Assembly (NCBI GenBank): GCA_003649495.1
Contig: QMRZ01000106.1
Span: 1 to 5,317 of the forward strand
DNA from: Thermoprotei archaeon
GTDB taxonomy: Archaea > Thermoproteota > Thermoprotei > Thermofilales > Thermofilaceae
DNA: 5,317 nucleotides
Direction: 5' to 3'
The notes beneath the pieces were generated by a model. It saw only the letters and a program-made list of their open reading frames with translations. It was not told the DNA's origin and searched no databases. Shown piece after piece: positions 1 through 4,419 of the stretch. A program made the translations under genes and the position numbers. Every line of letters begins with the position of its first letter. Within the stretch, counting starts at the first letter, position 1.

Positions 1-110
1 GAGAAGCCCTCGAACTCCTGGACAGGCTGGTGAGTGGGGGTTTCAGGTTATCCGATGAACTGCTCCGGAGAGCTCAGGAGGAGTTGAGGAGCCTTGCGCG
101 GCGCCGGTGA
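1..110 (+). CDS. C-terminal end of a probable DUF3368-type PIN-domain toxin (partial)
   Basis: The reading frame enters from the left edge (first full codon at 3) and stops at TGA 108-110, giving 35 residues that contain LLDRL, then GFRLSDELL, then an Arg-rich tail. The pattern of a leucine-rich helix followed by GF(R/Y)LS(D/P)ELY/L near the C-terminus is typical of the DUF3368 extension of archaeal and bacterial PIN-domain proteins, which are VapC-like toxins usually paired with a UPF0175 antitoxin. The PIN core and its acidic residues lie outside the window, so activity cannot be judged. The gene converges on the spherulin-like gene with about 25 bp between the stop codons. Two vapBC pairs lie close by, which fits a toxin-antitoxin cluster. 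With so few residues another helical C-terminus is possible; coding status is more certain than the family. Confidence 0.55.
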   Translation, partial: EALELLDRLVSGGFRLSDELLRRAQEELRSLARRR

Positions 111-135
111 GGCTAGGCCTCTTATAGGGTGGGTG

Positions 136-945
136 TTAGGGGGCTGAGGCCTCAGCTATTTCCCTGGCCATCTCCCTCAGGTGGGTGGAGAGGGTGTCCC
201 AGGGGTTCTCGCCGCCGTCGTTGGTGATGTATATCCACTTCACGTTGTCTATCAGCTCCCTGAGGGCCTGAGGGTCTAGGCTCTCCTGCCCGTAGACGAG
301 CACGGCCGCCCTGTCCCTTAATCCCCTGTACCTGGACAGGCCATCGGGGGGTGGGTACCTGGGGTTTTCCCATATGACCACGATGTCGAAGATCCCGAAG
401 TACTCCTCAGCGGCCCAGGTCCCGGGGTTCGCGATCACTAGCTTGAGGTCCTGGCTCCTCGCGTATTCGGCGATCCTCCTGTAGTAGTCTAGGTGGCTCG
501 CGTTATCGTCGCACGTCACCTCGTCTACGAATAACCCGTCGAGCTCGTACCATGACGCGTACCTCTCCACGTCTCTCTCCACGTCCCTGAGGGGCCTGCG
601 CGTGTAGCTGGTGTAGACGTAGCCGACCACCGTGATGTTAGCGGCCCTTAGCTCCTCCACCGCGCCAGCATACCTGGCTGCGTCGAGCTTGCTGCCGGGC
701 CCATTGGAGGGGTTCACTATGACGATTATGGGCAGGCCCGGGTACTCCTCCCTGAGCCTCACCAGCTCTCGAGTGGGCATCGGGTAGGCGTAGAGGGGTA
801 TTAGGAGCCCAGCCCTGCACTCGACCTCCACGGGCCTAACCTCCCCTCCCCGCTGAGGGTTGAGCAGCATGTAGGCCCCGGCTACCGCCACCGCTAGGGC
901 TGGCACGGCGATGCGCAGCCACTTGATGCGGGTAGCCAGGGGCAT
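136..945 (-). CDS. Membrane-anchored spherulin-4-like (GH114-related) TIM-barrel protein
   Basis: With the ATG at 945 the protein has 269 residues. A short basic N-terminus (residues 1-11) is followed by one hydrophobic helix (about 12-29), so a signal anchor or uncleaved signal peptide with an extracytoplasmic domain is likely. The rest carries spherulin-4 family landmarks in order: IPLYAYP (49-55), VIVNPSNGPG (75-84), GYVYTSYTRR (108-117), LFVDE (138-142), ANPG (172-175), WEN (192-194) and YITND (239-243). The family is a TIM barrel related to GH114 polygalactosaminidases, and the DE of LFVDE is the likely active-site region; the substrate here is unknown. An upstream in-frame ATG at 978 would add 11 residues, but it lies inside the vapC1 3' end, within a repeat. 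The ATG at 945 has GAGGG just upstream, and the hydrophobic segment begins properly after it. The gene starts 11 nt after the vapC1 stop, so the two are probably co-transcribed. Confidence 0.82.
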   Translation of the reverse strand: MPLATRIKWLRIAVPALAVAVAGAYMLLNPQRGGEVRPVEVECRAGLLIPLYAYPMPTRELVRLREEYPGLPIIVIVNPSNGPGSKLDAARYAGAVEELRAANITVVGYVYTSYTRRPLRDVERDVERYASWYELDGLFVDEVTCDDNASHLDYYRRIAEYARSQDLKLVIANPGTWAAEEYFGIFDIVVIWENPRYPPPDGLSRYRGLRDRAAVLVYGQESLDPQALRELIDNVKWIYITNDGGENPWDTLSTHLREMAREIAEASAP

Positions 946-956
946 GGCTGGACCCT

Positions 957-1037
957 CTACGGCACTACCTTGAGCCATGGCACCCTCCTAAAATCATCAT
1001 CAAAAGTAGCTATCACGCCAATCCCATGCCTCCTGCA
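957..1037. repeat. Direct repeat A, copy 1 (3' end of vapC1)
   Basis: Positions 957-1018 are identical over 62 bp to 1620-1681. After one extra base here (1019) the match resumes through 1037 with a single mismatch. The block encodes the last residues of VapC, including CRRHGI, ATFDDDF and the stop codon. It also contains an ATG that creates a spurious MAQGSAV start for the gene downstream. Confidence 0.95.
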
Positions 1038-1388
1038 GGTGGCTGCTATTATCGCGTCATTGGGTAGCAGCCCGTACTTCATCGCCAGCCGTATAACCGG
1101 CTCAGGCCCCACGCACGTGGGCAGTAGCTGGAGGCGGGATAGGAGCGGGTAGACGTCGTGCATGAGGAGCCTGCCCACCTCCTCCCGCCGTGAGGCGACG
1201 AGGCTCCTGATCCTGTGCCTGGGGGCCGCGAGCGCTAGGCGCAGGTAGCCATAGACCACCTCGCTGACCACTACGTCGTTTATGTAGCCGGTCCACTCGC
1301 CGCGCTCAACCCTCTCCACCACGCTCCTAGCCTCCTCCATGCCAGCCAGGTACTTTAGGAGGACGTTGGAGTCAAGGAACACCCTCAT
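957..1388 (-). CDS. vapC: VapC-type PIN-domain ribonuclease toxin (copy 1, apparently intact)
   Basis: This 143-residue protein has all the acidic residues expected of a PIN nuclease: D6 in FLDSNVL, E43 in VVVSEVVY, D111 in LLPNDAIIAATC, and D130/D132 in ATFDDDF. VapC toxins are Mg2+-dependent RNases that cut tRNA, rRNA or mRNA and are held inactive by the partner VapB. The length matches the family. The start ATG at 1388 overlaps the end of vapB1 by 17 nt, the usual arrangement for translational coupling. Its last 20 or so residues are encoded by DNA that is repeated almost exactly at the end of vapC2 (1620-1699). The core of the protein is not similar to vapC2 at DNA level. The spherulin-like gene follows after 11 nt. 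The RNA target cannot be predicted from the sequence. Confidence 0.9.
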   Translation of the reverse strand: MRVFLDSNVLLKYLAGMEEARSVVERVERGEWTGYINDVVVSEVVYGYLRLALAAPRHRIRSLVASRREEVGRLLMHDVYPLLSRLQLLPTCVGPEPVIRLAMKYGLLPNDAIIAATCRRHGIGVIATFDDDFRRVPWLKVVP

Positions 1389-1578
1389 CCTCTATCTCCC
1401 CTATTACGGCCTCGACCTCCTCGCGGCTGAGCTCAGGCCGCCTGCGGAGCAGGGCCCCGTAGACTGCCGTGACGCTCCTCCTTATTATGAGCTCCACCTC
1501 CTCACCCTCCCTCAAGTCAACCTCCTCCAAAGGCCTAAGCACACCACCCTCAAACCTAGCCCTAACCCTGATGCTCAT
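1372..1578 (-). CDS. vapB: VapB-type antitoxin, DUF104 / AF2212-like (copy 1)
   Basis: The protein has 68 residues from the ATG at 1578. Residues 4-34 show the DUF104 (AF2212-like) antitoxin pattern: RVRARFEGGVLRPLEEVDL followed by REGEEVELIIRR. The C-terminal half (36-68) is charged and helical and should wrap the partner toxin. A longer frame opens at 1641 and begins MAQGSAV, but that ATG lies in the repeated vapC 3' end and the extra 21 residues look unlike the family. A TATA-like TTTTAT at 1606-1611 predicts a transcript starting near 1582, only a few nt before the ATG at 1578, which supports the shorter start. Residues 7-35 are encoded by an 88-bp block identical to vapB2, whereas the toxin-binding tails differ completely. 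The stop overlaps the vapC1 start by 17 nt. Confidence 0.88.
   Translation of the reverse strand: MSIRVRARFEGGVLRPLEEVDLREGEEVELIIRRSVTAVYGALLRRRPELSREEVEAVIGEIEDEGVP
1473..1560. repeat. Direct repeat B, copy 1 (core of vapB1)
   Basis: An 88-bp stretch identical to 2157-2244. It encodes residues 7-35 of the DUF104 antitoxin. Identity includes third codon positions, so the copies were homogenised or duplicated recently, although the adjoining sequence on both sides is diverged. Confidence 0.95.
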
Positions 1579-1597
1579 CCCACGCTCAAGGGGCGTC

Positions 1598-1617
1598 GGG
1601 AGGCGATAAAACCTCCG
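1598..1617 (-). promoter_or_regulatory. Probable vapBC1 promoter with palindrome over the TATA element
   Basis: On the minus strand TTTTAT (1606-1611) lies about 26 bp before a predicted start near 1582, just ahead of the vapB1 ATG at 1578. The element is enclosed by a perfect inverted repeat, GGAGG at 1599-1603 and CCTCC at 1612-1616, with an 8-bp spacer. VapBC complexes commonly repress their own promoters by binding such palindromes, so this is a candidate operator. The arms are short (5 bp), so chance is possible. Confidence 0.45.
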
Positions 1618-1619
1618 CG

Positions 1620-1699
1620 CTACGGCACTACCTTGAGCCATGGCACCCTCCTAAAATCATCATCAAAAGTAGCTATCACGCAATCCCATGCCTTCTGCA
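1620..1699. repeat. Direct repeat A, copy 2 (damaged 3' end of vapC2)
   Basis: This is the second copy of the block at 957-1037, lying 663 bp further on. It lacks one C within the stretch corresponding to 1018-1019, which truncates vapC2. Outside the block the flanking sequences are unrelated: position 956 differs from 1619 and similarity stops at once. Confidence 0.95.
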
Positions 1700-2068
1700 C
1701 TTCACGGCTATCTGGGCGTCGCTGGGCTGAAGGCGGTAGCTCAACATAACCTCCAGCAGCTCCTCCAGATCCTGCCAGTCGCTCAACAGCGTAATGCCCA
1801 GCTCCTCTAGGAGGCTCGTGAAGGCGGCCACCACCCGCCTAGGGTATCCGTGCCTGGCTAGCGCCCTCCTGAAGCTGTAGCGGCCCTTCACTAAGCCCCT
1901 ATCGCGGTAGTACTTGAAGGTCGAGACGTAGAGGACCTCGTTGACCACCACGAATGACGTGTAGAGGTCCGCGCTCTCATGCTCCTCTAAGACCCTCCTG
2001 GCCGTGGCAGTGAGCTCGGTAGCGAATAACAGGTTGTAGAACACGTTGCTGCCTATGAAGAGCCTCAT
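1620..2068 (-). pseudogene. vapC: VapC-type PIN-domain toxin (copy 2), missing a catalytic Asp and frameshifted near its end
   Basis: The open frame runs from ATG 2068 (TGATG overlap with the vapB2 stop; a GTG at 2071 is also possible) to TGA 1676-1678, giving 130 residues. It is clearly a VapC: E44 in VVVNEVLY, D117 in QPSDAQIA, and CRRHGI near the end. Two lesions are visible. First, the family Asp at position 6 is Gly (FIGSNVF, codon GGC, one base from GAC). Second, compared with the vapC1 repeat one base is missing at 1681/1682 (minus strand ATTGCGTG against ATTGGCGTG). Restoring it continues the frame to TAG at 1620-1622 and gives the same C-terminus as vapC1, with ATFDDDF. As read, the protein lacks both the first and the last catalytic acids, so nuclease activity is unlikely. 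It may be a relic or an inactive partner that still binds VapB2. A base-calling error could explain the frameshift but not both lesions easily. Confidence 0.8.
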
Positions 2069-2262
2069 CACGCCTGCGCCTCCTCGGCCAGCCGGTCTAG
2101 CTCCTCCGCGCTGGCCTCCCCCAGGATCCCCGCGTACTTGTCCAGCACCCTCCTAGCGCTCCTCCTTATTATGAGCTCCACCTCCTCACCCTCCCTCAAG
2201 TCAACCTCCTCCAAAGGCCTAAGCACACCACCCTCAAACCTAGCTTTAACCTTGACAGCCAC
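2068..2262 (-). CDS. vapB: VapB-type antitoxin, DUF104 / AF2212-like (copy 2)
   Basis: The protein has 64 residues from a GTG at 2262. Residues 3-34 show the DUF104 pattern (KVKARFEGGVLRPL, then LREGEEVELIIRR), followed by a helical acidic tail (36-64) that should bind toxin. Residues 7-35 are encoded by DNA identical over 88 bp to vapB1, including synonymous positions, while the tail is unrelated. No clear ribosome site precedes the GTG. A TATA-like CTTTTACG (2283-2290, minus strand) centred about 26 bp upstream would make the transcript leaderless. Alternatively it is read on from the sRNA promoter further upstream. The stop codon overlaps the vapC2 start (TGATG). The antitoxin appears intact although its toxin is damaged. 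Confidence 0.87.
   Translation of the reverse strand: MAVKVKARFEGGVLRPLEEVDLREGEEVELIIRRSARRVLDKYAGILGEASAEELDRLAEEAQA
2157..2244. repeat. Direct repeat B, copy 2 (core of vapB2)
   Basis: The second copy of the 88-bp block, offset 684 bp from copy 1. With repeat A (offset 663 bp) it brackets the variable part of each vapBC unit: the antitoxin tail plus most of the toxin. Confidence 0.95.
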
Positions 2263-2282
2263 GCGTTAACCCAGGGCCTTGG

Positions 2283-2292
2283 CGTAAAAGTC
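2283..2292 (-). promoter_or_regulatory. Candidate vapB2 TATA box / T-rich 3' end of the sRNA
   Basis: The minus strand reads GACTTTTACG just after the sRNA stem. The T run could end the sRNA transcript. It is also centred about 26 bp before the vapB2 GTG at 2262 and could be the TATA element of a leaderless vapBC2 message. The sequence does not decide between these roles. Confidence 0.35.
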
Positions 2293-2293
2293 T

Positions 2294-2350
2294 GGCGTCA
2301 GGTTAGGGTTCCTCATCACTGGTCAGCGATGCGAGGCTACATCACGCGCC
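2294..2350 (-). ncRNA. C/D box guide sRNA (2'-O-methylation guide)
   Basis: Read on the minus strand, this stretch shows the full archaeal C/D layout: C box GTGATGT (2339-2345), a 12-nt guide (2327-2338), D' box CTGA (2323-2326), a 3-nt spacer, C' box GTGATGA (2313-2319), an 11-nt guide (2302-2312) and D box CTGA (2298-2301). GGCG (2347-2350) pairs with CGCC (2294-2297) as the terminal stem, leaving one base (2346) before the C box, as a kink-turn requires. Such RNAs bind L7Ae, Nop5 and fibrillarin and direct 2'-O-methylation of the base paired five nt upstream of D or D'. The D guide, GGAACCCUAAC, predicts modification of the G at position 5 of GUUAGGGUUCC. The D' guide, AGCCUCGCAUCG, predicts the G at position 5 of CGAUGCGAGGCU. 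I cannot assign the target RNA. The only weak point is the final base of the C box (T for A). Confidence 0.87.
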
Positions 2351-2371
2351 GTTATAGCTGGGGAGCGAGAG

Positions 2372-2380
2372 CGTTTATAC
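2372..2380 (-). promoter_or_regulatory. TATA box of the C/D sRNA
   Basis: The minus strand reads GTATAAACG here. TATAAA at 2374-2379 is centred about 26 bp upstream of 2350, the predicted 5' end of the sRNA terminal stem, which is the normal archaeal TATA-to-start distance. The element abuts the stop codon of the cobN remnant (2381-2383), so the sRNA has its own promoter in the space left after that gene. Confidence 0.7.
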
Positions 2381-2932
2381 TCAGCGCTCCGCCCCGGCCT
2401 CTATCCACGCCTCGGCCTCAACAGCAGCCTCCCTCAGCCTCCTCAGGGCCTCCTCACTGGGCCTCCAGTAGCCGCGCCTGCAGGCCTCGTAGAGCCTCTT
2501 GACCACCTCGTGTAGGGCCCATGGGTTGGCCTCCAGCATCCTCCTCACCTCCTCGTTGAAGACGTGGGTCTCCGCGATCCTCTCCCAGGCCCAGTCGCTG
2601 ACGCGGCCGGTGAGGGCGGCGTGGCCGAGCACGTAGCTCACCCTCTTAGCCACTTCTCGCGCGCTATCGTAGCCGTGCTCCAGCATGGCCTCCACCCACT
2701 TGGGTTCAGGAGCCTCGTCCTGAGCGAGAAGTCTATCGCCTCTCCGCTGCTCCTCACCCTGACCCTCACATCCCGCTGCACATCCACCTTCGGGGGCAGG
2801 AATCCGGCCCCGAGCGCTGCTGCGACTAGCGTGGCGGTGATGCCCACATCCCATAGCTGCTCATCACTAGTCGGCGGGGCGTGGGACACGGGGTAGCCGT
2901 GAGGCCTCCCAATGACAGTGACTCTGGCGCCC
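2381..2932 (-). pseudogene. Remnant of cobN-type cobaltochelatase / Mg-chelatase large subunit, C-terminal part, frameshifted
   Basis: The last 105 or so residues (about 2381-2700) match the CobN/BchH C-terminus: PKWVEAMLEHGYDSAREVAKR, then VLGHAALTG, SDWAWERIAE, NPWALHEVVKRLYEA and a WRPSEEALRRLRE helix. Just upstream, in another frame, runs coding-like sequence ending SLRTRLLNP, which is the segment that normally precedes KW in CobN. One extra C in the CCC at 2702-2704 would join them as LLNPKWVEAM, so a single-base loss is the simplest reading. The earlier part (GRPHGYPVSHAPP, then DEQLWDVGITATLVAAAL) I cannot place in CobN. Only about 185 codons remain of a family that usually exceeds 1,100, and no start is convincing. 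CobN inserts cobalt (BchH magnesium) into a tetrapyrrole with an AAA+ partner, whose remnant lies directly upstream. Function is almost certainly lost unless the assembly is faulty. Confidence 0.72.
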
Positions 2933-3190
2933 CTAGACCCCCTCGCACATCTCGAGGGGGTTGCGCGGGTTGCAGTTGAAGGGGCAGCCCTCCACGACCT
3001 CTATCTCGGGGAGGACCTGGGCTAGCGCCCTGACTAGCGTGGACTTCCCAGTGCCCTTATCGCCGCTCAGGAGGACGCCGCCTATCGTCGGGTCGACTGC
3101 CACGCGGAGGAGGGCTAGCTTCGCCCTCTCCTGGCCGACTACCGCCGTGAAGGGGAAGAATAGCCTGCGCTCCCCGCCGTCCTGCTGCAT
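2933..3190 (-). pseudogene. Truncated Mg/cobalt-chelatase AAA+ subunit (ChlI/BchI-like), N-terminal part only
   Basis: The open frame gives 85 residues from ATG 3190. A GAGGTG ribosome site (3197-3202) with 6-nt spacing chooses this start over the GTG at 3199. FPFTAVVGQERAKLALL (12-28), the VDPTIGGVLL strand (32-41), Walker A GDKGTGKST (43-51) and the PEIEVVEGCPFNCNP segment (61-75) are hallmarks of ChlI/BchI. The family normally has about 330 or more residues, with Walker B, sensor and arginine-finger motifs. Here the frame stops at TAG 2933-2935 after EMCEGV, and no ChlI-like sequence follows in any frame; the cobN remnant follows instead. An internal deletion that fused the two chelatase genes would explain this. 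The stub retains a P-loop but cannot be a working AAA+ motor. Confidence 0.8.
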
Positions 3191-3249
3191 CACGGGCACC
3201 TCAGTGTTACGCTCTCCCCGAATGGTAATACTTCAGGGTTTCGCCGCTG

Positions 3250-4032
3250 CTAGAGGAGGTCCTCGGAGGACACCCTCCTTATGCGCTCCAGGACCTCGGG
3301 TGGGAGGACCTCGTCCTCAATCCTCCTGGCTAGGGGCCTCCTGAGGGTCAGGCCCTGGCCGTCCACTATGTCTATCTCCCAGGCCCTCAGGTCGTGGGGG
3401 GTCTGCCTCATCTTCTCAACTATTATGTACCTCCTAAGCACGCCGTTCACTATCCTGCGCCTGAAGTGTATTATGCCGTCGGCGACGTGCTCTATGCCCC
3501 AGCCGAATGCGCTGCCCGTCGTTATCGCGTACTGGGAGGTGGCGTATATCGTGAAGCCCCACCTGTTCAGCACCCTCTTAACGACGTAGCTCTGCTCCCT
3601 AGCCCTCACGGGGGCCCTAAGCCAGAAGGCGCTCATCGAGTCTATGACCAGCCTCCTACAGCTCCTGCCCAGGACCCTCTTAGCGGCTATGACCTTGTCC
3701 AGCATCTCCTCCACAGTGACGTTCCTGAGGCTCCACTCATCCTCCCTCTCCCTCATCAGCGCGTCTATTATGATCAGCCTGCCATCCCTCAGGGCCGAGT
3801 GGAAGTCCATCTTGAACTGCTCGGCCTGCCTGATTATGCTCTCCCGGCTCTCCTCCGTGGTGACGTAGATGCAGCTCTCCCCAGCCCGCAGGCCGGCCCA
3901 GATGAAGTGGAGGCACGCGACTGTCTTGCCCGTGCCCGGCATGCCCACTAGGGCTACGAGGAAGCCCTCAGGAACCCCGCCCGCCAGCAACTCATCTAGC
4001 CTCCTAACGCCAGTCGAGAGACGCTTAATCAT
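3250..4032 (-). CDS. KaiC/RadA-like single-domain RecA-superfamily ATPase
   Basis: The protein has 260 residues from ATG 4032. In order: RLSTGVRRLDELLAGGVPEG (4-23), the KaiC entry motif; Walker A GMPGTGKT (30-37); VTTEE with the catalytic Glu pair (E60/E61); Walker B RLVID (127-131); TIYATSQYA (161-169); and KMRQTPHD (207-214), the KaiC-like lysine-containing strand followed by a C-terminal IEDEVLPPEVLERI tail. Archaeal single-domain KaiC homologues bind ATP and form oligomers; roles in signalling and motility have been proposed, and the target here is unknown. A GTG at 4053 would add seven residues but is excluded because it lies between the TATA box (4056-4064) and the expected transcript start. 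The gene lies 59 bp upstream of the chelatase stub and 45 bp after the membrane-protein gene. Confidence 0.88.
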   Translation of the reverse strand: MIKRLSTGVRRLDELLAGGVPEGFLVALVGMPGTGKTVACLHFIWAGLRAGESCIYVTTEESRESIIRQAEQFKMDFHSALRDGRLIIIDALMREREDEWSLRNVTVEEMLDKVIAAKRVLGRSCRRLVIDSMSAFWLRAPVRAREQSYVVKRVLNRWGFTIYATSQYAITTGSAFGWGIEHVADGIIHFRRRIVNGVLRRYIIVEKMRQTPHDLRAWEIDIVDGQGLTLRRPLARRIEDEVLPPEVLERIRRVSSEDLL

Positions 4033-4055
4033 CCCCACCTTAATCGGGCGCACGC

Positions 4056-4064
4056 TTTATAAAA
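4056..4064 (-). promoter_or_regulatory. TATA box of the KaiC-like gene
   Basis: The minus strand reads TTTTATAAA, a near-ideal archaeal TATA element and the most AT-rich spot between 3250 and 4800. A start about 26 bp downstream falls at 4033-4034, immediately before the ATG at 4032, so the message would be essentially leaderless. The purine run AAGGTGGGG just before the ATG lies too close to serve as a normal ribosome site. Confidence 0.7.
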
Positions 4065-4070
4065 CCGCTC

Positions 4071-4083
4071 CCCTGTCTCAGGG
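4071..4083 (-). terminator. Small hairpin at the stop of the membrane-protein gene
   Basis: CCCTG (4071-4075) and CAGGG (4079-4083) form a 5-bp stem with a 3-base loop spanning the TGA stop (4078-4080). On the minus strand, GAGCGG and TTTTATAAA follow. The hairpin and T run could end the upstream two-gene transcript just before the KaiC promoter. Archaeal termination relies mainly on T runs, so the hairpin may be incidental. Confidence 0.3.
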
Positions 4084-4419
4084 AGACCTCAGCCACGACA
4101 CTATGTGTAGGACGCCGGCGGCCGCCGCCATGAGGGCTCCTGCAGCCGGGAGGGGCCTCACGCCCGTCATCTCGTACACTGCTATGTACGCGTAGGCGGG
4201 GGAGGATGAGAGGAGGACGCCCGCCATCAGCGTGGCGTACCTCTCCTCCTCCTTGACTATGCTTAGGGCGGCCGCCCCGAGCCCCACGTAGAAGGGGGCC
4301 ATGAATACCACGAGTATGTCCAGCAGTCCCACGCTCCCGCTCCCAGTCGTGAACCAGGGGGCGGGGATTGAGGCTAAGGCTAGGGCCAGGCCTATGAGCT
4401 TCAATGGATCAGCCCTCAC
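4078..4419 (-). CDS. Small four-helix membrane protein, unknown function
   Basis: The protein has 113 residues and starts at GTG 4419, with a strong GGAGGTG ribosome site seven nt upstream. Hydrophobic segments lie at about residues 7-22, 31-54, 62-82 and 91-110, giving four likely transmembrane helices. A charged cytoplasmic-type loop, KEEERYAT (56-63), sits between the second and third. I do not recognise a family. The gene overlaps the upstream HTH gene by 11 nt, which implies translational coupling. A plausible, unproven reading is a membrane partner or target of that regulator. Confidence 0.75.
   Translation of the reverse strand: MRADPLKLIGLALALASIPAPWFTTGSGSVGLLDILVVFMAPFYVGLGAAALSIVKEEERYATLMAGVLLSSSPAYAYIAVYEMTGVRPLPAAGALMAAAAGVLHIVSWLRSP

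Noticed and set aside
957..1699. Direct repeats as ends of an insertion sequence or integrated element
   Set aside because: The repeats lie inside coding sequence of vapB and vapC at matching positions, there are no terminal inverted repeats or transposase, and duplication or conversion of vapBC explains them.
1339..1749. Plus-strand open frame of 136 codons across the vapC/vapB repeats
   Set aside because: It crosses several minus-strand genes and their intergenic promoter, has no recognisable protein pattern, and merely reflects the complementary strand.
2263..2380. tRNA gene in the gap upstream of vapB2
   Set aside because: There are no D-arm, anticodon-arm or T-arm pairings and no GGTTC-type T-loop in the right position; the C/D box sRNA explains the structure.
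2362..2390. GGAGCG/CGCTCC inverted repeat as a terminator for the cobN remnant
   Set aside because: The stem is only 6 bp with a 17-base loop and overlaps both the stop codon and the sRNA TATA box; there is no T run directly after it.
3394..3951. Plus-strand open frame of 185 codons opposite the KaiC-like gene
   Set aside because: It is Pro/His-rich with no domain, and lies entirely antisense to a gene with clear Walker A and B motifs; GC-rich codon structure produces such shadows.
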